Origin: Treponema sp. UBA3649
GTDB lineage: Bacteria > Spirochaetota > Spirochaetia > Treponematales > Treponemataceae
Assembly: GCA_002373325.1 (NCBI GenBank)
Contig: DFKI01000129.1
Span: 1 to 10,161, forward strand
DNA: 10,161 nt
Direction: 5' to 3'
Shown here piece by piece: positions 6,094 to 10,161 of this stretch (its first letter is position 1; every line of letters begins with the position of its first letter). The notes under the pieces are model-generated. The model worked only from the letters and a program-made list of their open reading frames with translations. It was not told the DNA's origin and did no database searches. The translations under genes were made by a program, and so were the position numbers.

Positions 6094-6120
6094 TTTTACC
6101 TCGGAACCCAACTCGCCTCA

Positions 6121-6486
6121 TCAAGCAAGAGACGAATCCGTGGATTTTTCTTCCTCTTTCAAAGTCTCAATGACCCGGCTTATGGAATTTATAAAATCAG
6201 AAAGTCTTTCCAAATCTTTGTGGATTGAAATCTTGTAGAAAATCTGCGTACCTATTTTTCGCGGAGTGATTAATCCCATGTCCTTCAGCACTTTCAGGTG
6301 ATGCGAGATGGCCGGCCGTGAAAGCTGAGATTTTTCCGACAAATCCGTCACGTTGATTCCGGTCTCACCTGCCGCGGCAATGTCCACAATCAGCTGCTGG
6401 CGGAATTCATCTCCCAATGCAATGAACATGGGCAGACATGAGCGCAGGATTTCTCTTGTTCGGTGAAGTTCTTCTTTCGTTATCAT
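6121..6486 (-). CDS. ArsR-family winged-helix transcriptional regulator
   Basis: A 121-residue repressor-type protein. Domains: N-terminal helices with LPMFIALGDEFRQQLIVDI (18-36), then the helix-turn-helix VTDLSEKSQLSRPAISHHLKVLKDMGLI (46-73), of which SRPAISHHL is the recognition helix, then a wing RKIGTQIFYKI (76-86) and a C-terminal dimer helix. The ELCVCD-type metal motif of ArsR/SmtB sensors is absent and the only cysteine is Cys17, so a metal is not the likely signal. ATG at 6486 follows GGGGGAAG closely. It is divergent from the RND exporter, sharing a 199-base control region, which is the usual layout for a repressor of a neighbouring exporter. The ligand is unknown. Confidence 0.92.
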   Translation of the reverse strand: MITKEELHRTREILRSCLPMFIALGDEFRQQLIVDIAAAGETGINVTDLSEKSQLSRPAISHHLKVLKDMGLITPRKIGTQIFYKISIHKDLERLSDFINSISRVIETLKEEEKSTDSSLA

Positions 6487-6500
6487 TTTATCTTCCCCCT

Positions 6501-6529
6501 ATTATAAAGTGTGTTTTTGGCTTTGTCAA
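6501..6529 (-). promoter_or_regulatory. arsR promoter, full sigma-70 consensus
   Basis: On the minus strand TTGACA (6524-6529), exactly 17 bases, TATAAT (6501-6506): both hexamers are perfect. The expected start near 6494 leaves a leader of only about eight bases, cutting into or past the GGGGG of the RBS (6495-6499). A strong promoter kept in check by autorepression would fit. Confidence 0.8.
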
Positions 6530-6534
6530 ACACA
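6510..6534 (-). promoter_or_regulatory. Inverted repeat over the arsR -35, possible operator
   Basis: TGTGTTT and AAACACA form seven-base arms 11 bases apart, spanning the -35 and most of the promoter spacer. The AAACAC core also occurs in the octamer array by the exporter promoter (6644-6649). A repressor bound here would block polymerase. Binding by this ArsR is inferred. Confidence 0.45.
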
Positions 6535-6536
6535 GC

Positions 6537-6550
6537 AAAAAATATTTTTT
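6537..6550. repeat. A/T palindrome between the divergent promoters
   Basis: A perfect 14-base A6-TA-T6 palindrome lies between the two -35 boxes, followed by further T and A runs to 6565. It could act as an UP element or bend for both promoters. Confidence 0.4.
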
Positions 6551-6569
6551 AAATTTTTTCAAAAATCTA

Positions 6570-6598
6570 TTGACTATTCTAAACGAAATAACTATATT
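6570..6598 (+). promoter_or_regulatory. Promoter of the RND exporter operon
   Basis: TTGACT (6570-6575), 17 bases, TATATT (6593-6598), each one base off consensus. The expected transcript start is near 6605, giving a leader of about 80 bases whose first 50 or so bases are the octamer array. Confidence 0.75.
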
Positions 6599-6608
6599 TG
6601 TAAACAAG

Positions 6609-6656
6609 TTTAAGCGTTTAAGTATTTGAACATATAAACTATTAAACACTTAAACA
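6609..6656 (+). promoter_or_regulatory. Six tandem degenerate octamers, candidate operator
   Basis: Six contiguous units of exactly 8 bases match TTTAAACA at 6 or 7 of 8 positions each; the first is TTTAAGCG and the last CTTAAACA. Because TTTAAA is self-complementary, the block is also an inverted repeat: GTTTAAG at 6608 and 6616 mirrors ATTAAAC and CTTAAAC at 6641-6655. The middle, TATTTGAACATAT (6624-6636), resembles TGAACA-containing ArsR-family operators. It starts about four bases after the predicted transcript start, the place for a repressor. Confidence 0.6.
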
Positions 6657-6685
6657 AATGCAATAAAATGAAAGGAGCAGCACTT

Positions 6686-9598
6686 ATGAGTTTTGCAAAA
6701 AAATTTTTCAAGCATCCGCCAGTGATTATCGCGCTCTGTATAATCATAACCGGTGTTCTTGGATTTTTCATCAAGGATTTGGCCATTGACAACTCAATCC
6801 GTCAGTTCCTGCCGCAGAAAGACGCATCATACACACGTCTCTCAGAAACGGAGGAGCAGTTCGGAAGCATGATGGTCATTGGAGTAAGTCTTGAGGCAAG
6901 GGACGGCACAATCCTCACCCCGGAGTACATCGACGTTATCCGCGAGATTACAGACAAATCCCTTGAGCTGAGCGAAGTTTCCGACGTGGACTCCCTCACC
7001 CACATTGATTTTGTATGCGAGTCCGACGGATCCATTTCCGCAAGCCAGCTTATCCCCGACACCTACACGGGCACAAAGGAAGACATCGAGCAGATTCGGA
7101 ACCGGCTCAACGAATGGGACGCAATGTACAACCGGGTTATCACGAACGACAACATGACCGGAACCCAGCTCCAGATTACGCTCGCATCTTATGACAAGGA
7201 GCACGAAAAGGAACTCGCGGAAAACCTTGGCAAAAAGAAAATCCGCAGCGAGGCAGAGATGCAGGAAGGTGTCCTTGATGACGTTACGGCAATCGTGAAC
7301 GAAGCGACGAAGGGACACAATCTTGACGTGAAGATTTACGGAAATCCGGTCGTAATGCAGAACTCACGCAAGTTTATGCTCGCAGACCTTGCCCGCCTGA
7401 TTCCGCTCGTAATCGTCGTGGTTTTGCTCACACTCTATTTCAGCTTCAAGACTTTGGACGGAACACTTCTTCCTCTTATCACCGTGGTTATGGCAACAAG
7501 CTGGACAATGGGACTCATGGCGCTTTTCCATGTGACCTTCACGCTGGTCTCTTCCGTAATTCCCGTCGCACTGATTGCAGTCGGCTCCGCCTACGGAATC
7601 CACGTGCTCACTCATTATTACGTCGCTCTTGACATGACGGAGGGTGAGCTGGACAAGGAAAAATACACAGACGCAGTTTTCAAGGGATTGCATGAGGTTA
7701 TGAGCGCGGTTCTTCTTGCTGGAATCACAACGGTAATCGGATTCATCTCACTGATTTCAAGCCCCATCGCGCCACTCCACAGTTTCGCGGTGTTTACGGC
7801 AATCGGTGTAACAATCTCCCTGATTCTCGCAATCACATTCATTCCGGCAATCCTTTTGCTCAAGGACTACAAAAAAGTTCAGGCAAGCAGAAGCAAAAAG
7901 CACAACCTCAGTGAAAGACTCGCAAAAAAACTTGAGCACGCACGTCGTCTCCGCGGAGGAAAATCAGCGGAAGAGGCACAGGGAGACACGCTCTATCAAA
8001 TCTACCATTTCTTCTGCGGATCCAAGCCACGCCTTTATCTTTCCATAATAGCAATGGTCGGAATCTCCATAGTGGGACTCAAGATGCTCCACATTGACAC
8101 GGCACTTGTAAATTACTTCCCCAAGGATTGCGACATGAGGCAGGACATGGACTACATCGACAGGCAGTTCGCGGGAACCAACAGTCTTTACCTCAACGTA
8201 AAGGGACCGGACAAAGGCTCTCTCACAAACCCGGAGATTCTTAAGGCCGTTGATGATTTGCAGGGCTACATGGAAAGTGAATTCAGCGACGTGGGAAAGA
8301 TTGTCTCATTCACGGATTTTATCAAGAGGATAAACCAGGTATGGCACGTCCCGGCAACAGACAGCTCAGAGTCTTCACAAATGGTTTCATCCGCAGAAAC
8401 TGACACATCTGTAGATTCAGCGGAAGATTTTGGCAGCATGGATGACTTTTCTGACTTTGGTGATTTCTCAGATTTCGGAGACTTCAGCACAGATACAGCA
8501 ACAAGTGTAGCAAGTGCGACCGAAGATGATTTTGAAGCGCTCGATGATTTTTCAGACTTCAGCGAGTTTGATGATTTTGGCACCGACACTGAAAGCACGG
8601 ATTCAGAAAACCCAACGTTCGATTATTCAACATGGACGGATCCGAACACAGCGTATGCCCAGGCTCTTGAGCAGAACATCACGGTTGAGGACGCAATCAC
8701 CATGCTGAACAAGGCATACATCGCAGCAGGAGGAAAGACCGCAAAGTTCGAGGACATCGTGGACGAGCTCCAAAAGCAGGTGAATTACAACGGAAGCGCA
8801 TACTACGAGATTCCCTATGACACGGAAAAATATCCGGTCGCAAGCAGGGAAGAACTTGCTGGTGTCGTACAGGGATATCTCACATTGCTCTCAGGCTCCC
8901 TCGACCGTTTTGTGGATGACGACATGAACCCGCAGATTATGCGAATCACCGTGCAGCTCAGAAATCATTCCACGCAGACAACGGGAGAAATCATCGCAGC
9001 CGCACAGAAATTCGCAGAGGAGCATTTCCCGGAAGGATACACATTGGAAGCGACGGGAACCGCGGAGATGGAATACACAATGACAAAGATGATTGTTTCA
9101 AGCCAGCTCACAAGTCTTTTGATTTCATTGCTCTGTGTGTTCGTCATTATCGCACTCGCATTCAAGAGCGGATGGGCAGGTCTTCTCGGAGCCGTACCAC
9201 TTGCACTCGCAATCATCCTGAACTACATGGTCATGGGATTCGCGGGAATCAATCTTGACCTTGTGACGAGCATCATCGCATCGGTCGCGGTCGGTGTCGG
9301 AATTGACTACACAATCCACTTCCTTTCAACCTACAAAGAAGAGCGTGCAAAGAGCGATGACCTTGAGGAAGTTACGCGCATGACGTTCAGAAAGAGCGGA
9401 CACGGAATTGTTACCAATGCGGTCGCCGTAGGATTCGGTTTCCTTGTGCTCTGCTTCTCAAAGTTTGTCGTGCTTCGTTACATCGGAATCTTGGTCGCGA
9501 TCGTAATGTTCACATCGAGCTTCCTTGCAATGACGGTCATTCCGGGATTCCTGAACATGTATGCGCCGAAATTCATCAGCAAAACCAGCAAAAAATGA
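6686..9598 (+). CDS. RND/MMPL-type exporter
   Basis: Inner-membrane transporter of the RND superfamily, in the group often found with LolA-like proteins and thought to move lipids or lipophilic compounds outward using the proton gradient. I start at ATG 6686, eight bases after AAGGAG (6672-6677); an ATG at 6668 lies before that RBS. The 970 residues form two repeats: a membrane segment (12-29), a periplasmic domain (30-235), a five-helix bundle (about 237-392), a cytoplasmic basic link (393-445), a membrane segment (449-468), a second periplasmic domain (470-800), and five more helices (about 805-957), so twelve in all. Family motifs sit in the fourth helix of each half: VGSAYGIHVLTHYY (299-312) and VGVGIDYTIHFLSTYKEER (869-887). 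The second periplasmic domain contains an acidic DFS/DFG repeat insert (about 570-640). Substrate is unknown. Confidence 0.9.
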   Translation: MSFAKKFFKHPPVIIALCIIITGVLGFFIKDLAIDNSIRQFLPQKDASYTRLSETEEQFGSMMVIGVSLEARDGTILTPEYIDVIREITDKSLELSEVSDVDSLTHIDFVCESDGSISASQLIPDTYTGTKEDIEQIRNRLNEWDAMYNRVITNDNMTGTQLQITLASYDKEHEKELAENLGKKKIRSEAEMQEGVLDDVTAIVNEATKGHNLDVKIYGNPVVMQNSRKFMLADLARLIPLVIVVVLLTLYFSFKTLDGTLLPLITVVMATSWTMGLMALFHVTFTLVSSVIPVALIAVGSAYGIHVLTHYYVALDMTEGELDKEKYTDAVFKGLHEVMSAVLLAGITTVIGFISLISSPIAPLHSFAVFTAIGVTISLILAITFIPAILLLKDYKKVQASRSKKHNLSERLAKKLEHARRLRGGKSAEEAQGDTLYQIYHFFCGSKPRLYLSIIAMVGISIVGLKMLHIDTALVNYFPKDCDMRQDMDYIDRQFAGTNSLYLNVKGPDKGSLTNPEILKAVDDLQGYMESEFSDVGKIVSFTDFIKRINQVWHVPATDSSESSQMVSSAETDTSVDSAEDFGSMDDFSDFGDFSDFGDFSTDTATSVASATEDDFEALDDFSDFSEFDDFGTDTESTDSENPTFDYSTWTDPNTAYAQALEQNITVEDAITMLNKAYIAAGGKTAKFEDIVDELQKQVNYNGSAYYEIPYDTEKYPVASREELAGVVQGYLTLLSGSLDRFVDDDMNPQIMRITVQLRNHSTQTTGEIIAAAQKFAEEHFPEGYTLEATGTAEMEYTMTKMIVSSQLTSLLISLLCVFVIIALAFKSGWAGLLGAVPLALAIILNYMVMGFAGINLDLVTSIIASVAVGVGIDYTIHFLSTYKEERAKSDDLEEVTRMTFRKSGHGIVTNAVAVGFGFLVLCFSKFVVLRYIGILVAIVMFTSSFLAMTVIPGFLNMYAPKFISKTSKK
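8444..8581 (+). repeat. Acidic DFS/DFG tripeptide repeats inside the exporter
   Basis: Codons 587-601 encode five tandem D-F-S/G triplets, and codons 615-632 a looser second block (DDFEALDDFSDFSEFDDFG). The unit is 9 bases, but synonymous codons differ between units (GAC or GAT, TTT or TTC, TCT, TCA or AGC), so the repeat is kept at protein level and is not a fresh slippage product. It lies in the second periplasmic domain. Confidence 0.8.
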
Positions 9599-9621
9599 AT
9601 CTATTTTTTAAGGAGATATAT

Positions 9622-10161
9622 ATGAAAGCAACAACTAAAACATTGGTCGCAGCAGCACTTGCTGTTATGAGCGGATTCGCCTTTGCAGATGCCAAGGGTG
9701 ATGAGATTATGAACAAAGTCGCCGACTTCAAAAAACCGAGTTTCTCTCAGAGCCAGGTAATTATGACCCTTGAGGACAAGAACGGCGGAAAGGAAGCAAG
9801 ACAGATCGTTGAGTACGGAAAAGAGGCCGGCGGAAAAACCTACGTCGTCATGGATTTCAAGGGTCCCGCGTCAGTAAAGGACACACGCTTCTTGCAGATT
9901 ACAAACAAGAACGGTCCCGATGACAAGTTCATCTATCTTCCGGCATTGAAGTCCGTGCGACGCGTTAACTCAAGCGAGGGTTCAAAATCATTCATGGGCT
10001 CAGACGCAACCTACGACGACCTCACCACACGCAACGTATCACAGGACGAGCATCAGTTTTTGCGCGAGGAGTCAATCAAAGTGGAAAGCGGAGTAAGCTA
10101 CAACTGCTATGTCATCAAGGAAATTCCCATTGACAAAAAGGGCACTCAGTACAACTACCGC
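9622..10161 (+). CDS. Outer membrane lipoprotein-sorting protein, LolA-like (runs off the window)
   Basis: Periplasmic LolA-like carrier of the type commonly paired with MMPL/RND exporters. The first 180 codons are present with no stop. The start is sure: AAGGAG (9610-9615) is six bases before the ATG. Residues 1-22 are a signal peptide (MKATTKTLVAAALAVMSGFAFA), cleaved after Ala22 by signal peptidase I; there is no lipobox. The typical blocks follow: an N-terminal DEIMNKVADFKKP, strand pairs, KFIYLPALKSVRRV (102-115) and the signature SFMGSDATYDDL (123-134). It starts 23 bases after the exporter stop, so the two form an operon. In the pairing the exporter would release a lipid from the inner membrane and this protein carry it across the periplasm; this is inferred. 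Confidence 0.88.
   Translation, partial: MKATTKTLVAAALAVMSGFAFADAKGDEIMNKVADFKKPSFSQSQVIMTLEDKNGGKEARQIVEYGKEAGGKTYVVMDFKGPASVKDTRFLQITNKNGPDDKFIYLPALKSVRRVNSSEGSKSFMGSDATYDDLTTRNVSQDEHQFLREESIKVESGVSYNCYVIKEIPIDKKGTQYNYR

Noticed and set aside
6668..6670. Exporter start at the ATG at 6668
   Set aside because: The only RBS, AAGGAG, lies after this ATG and is well spaced for the ATG at 6686.
1..10161. tRNA, rRNA, tmRNA, CRISPR arrays or complete insertion sequences
   Set aside because: None was seen; no regularly spaced direct repeats of CRISPR size and no transposase-like frame are present.

Overview
The window looks like a chromosomal piece of a host-associated spirochaete, most likely a Treponema. 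The basis is protein-level recognition: an HU gene followed directly by apolipoprotein N-acyltransferase as in Treponema pallidum, the style of the S20, SmpB and OmpA-family proteins, and RND and LolA-like proteins of spirochaete type. No database search was possible, so species is not assigned. Gene starts use ATG, GTG and TTG, and most have clear Shine-Dalgarno sites.

Left part (1-2259, all minus strand). Reading right to left: a PlsC-type acyltransferase with its own promoter; a 56-residue zinc-ribbon protein with a good promoter and RBS; ribosomal protein S20 (probable TTG start, leader hairpin); an HU-family nucleoid protein; and the first 104 codons of apolipoprotein N-acyltransferase (Lnt), whose RBS overlaps the HU stop codon. 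This is a housekeeping cluster for translation, the nucleoid and envelope lipids.

Middle part (2260-5626). A divergent spacer of about 390 bases separates plsC from smpB. It holds three relatives of a GTCAT...ATCT palindromic element and two promoters of identical geometry (TAGACT, 17 bases, TATtAT or TATAAT, 6 bases, ATG), which would make both mRNAs leaderless. To the right on the plus strand are smpB, an exported protein of unknown function, an RlmK-type 23S rRNA methyltransferase, and an 87-residue acidic protein of unknown function with its own promoter.

Right part (5627-10161). A decayed OmpA-family gene (two frame changes and a deletion in the peptidoglycan-binding domain) lies downstream of an ArsR-family repressor gene on the minus strand. 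Divergent from them is a 970-residue RND/MMPL-type exporter followed after 23 bases by an outer-membrane lipoprotein-sorting (LolA-like) protein that runs off the window. The divergent promoters are both strong sigma-70 matches. The exporter promoter is followed at once by six tandem degenerate octamers (consensus TTTAAACA), a good candidate operator for the ArsR protein. Together these look like a locally regulated envelope lipid or lipophile export module.
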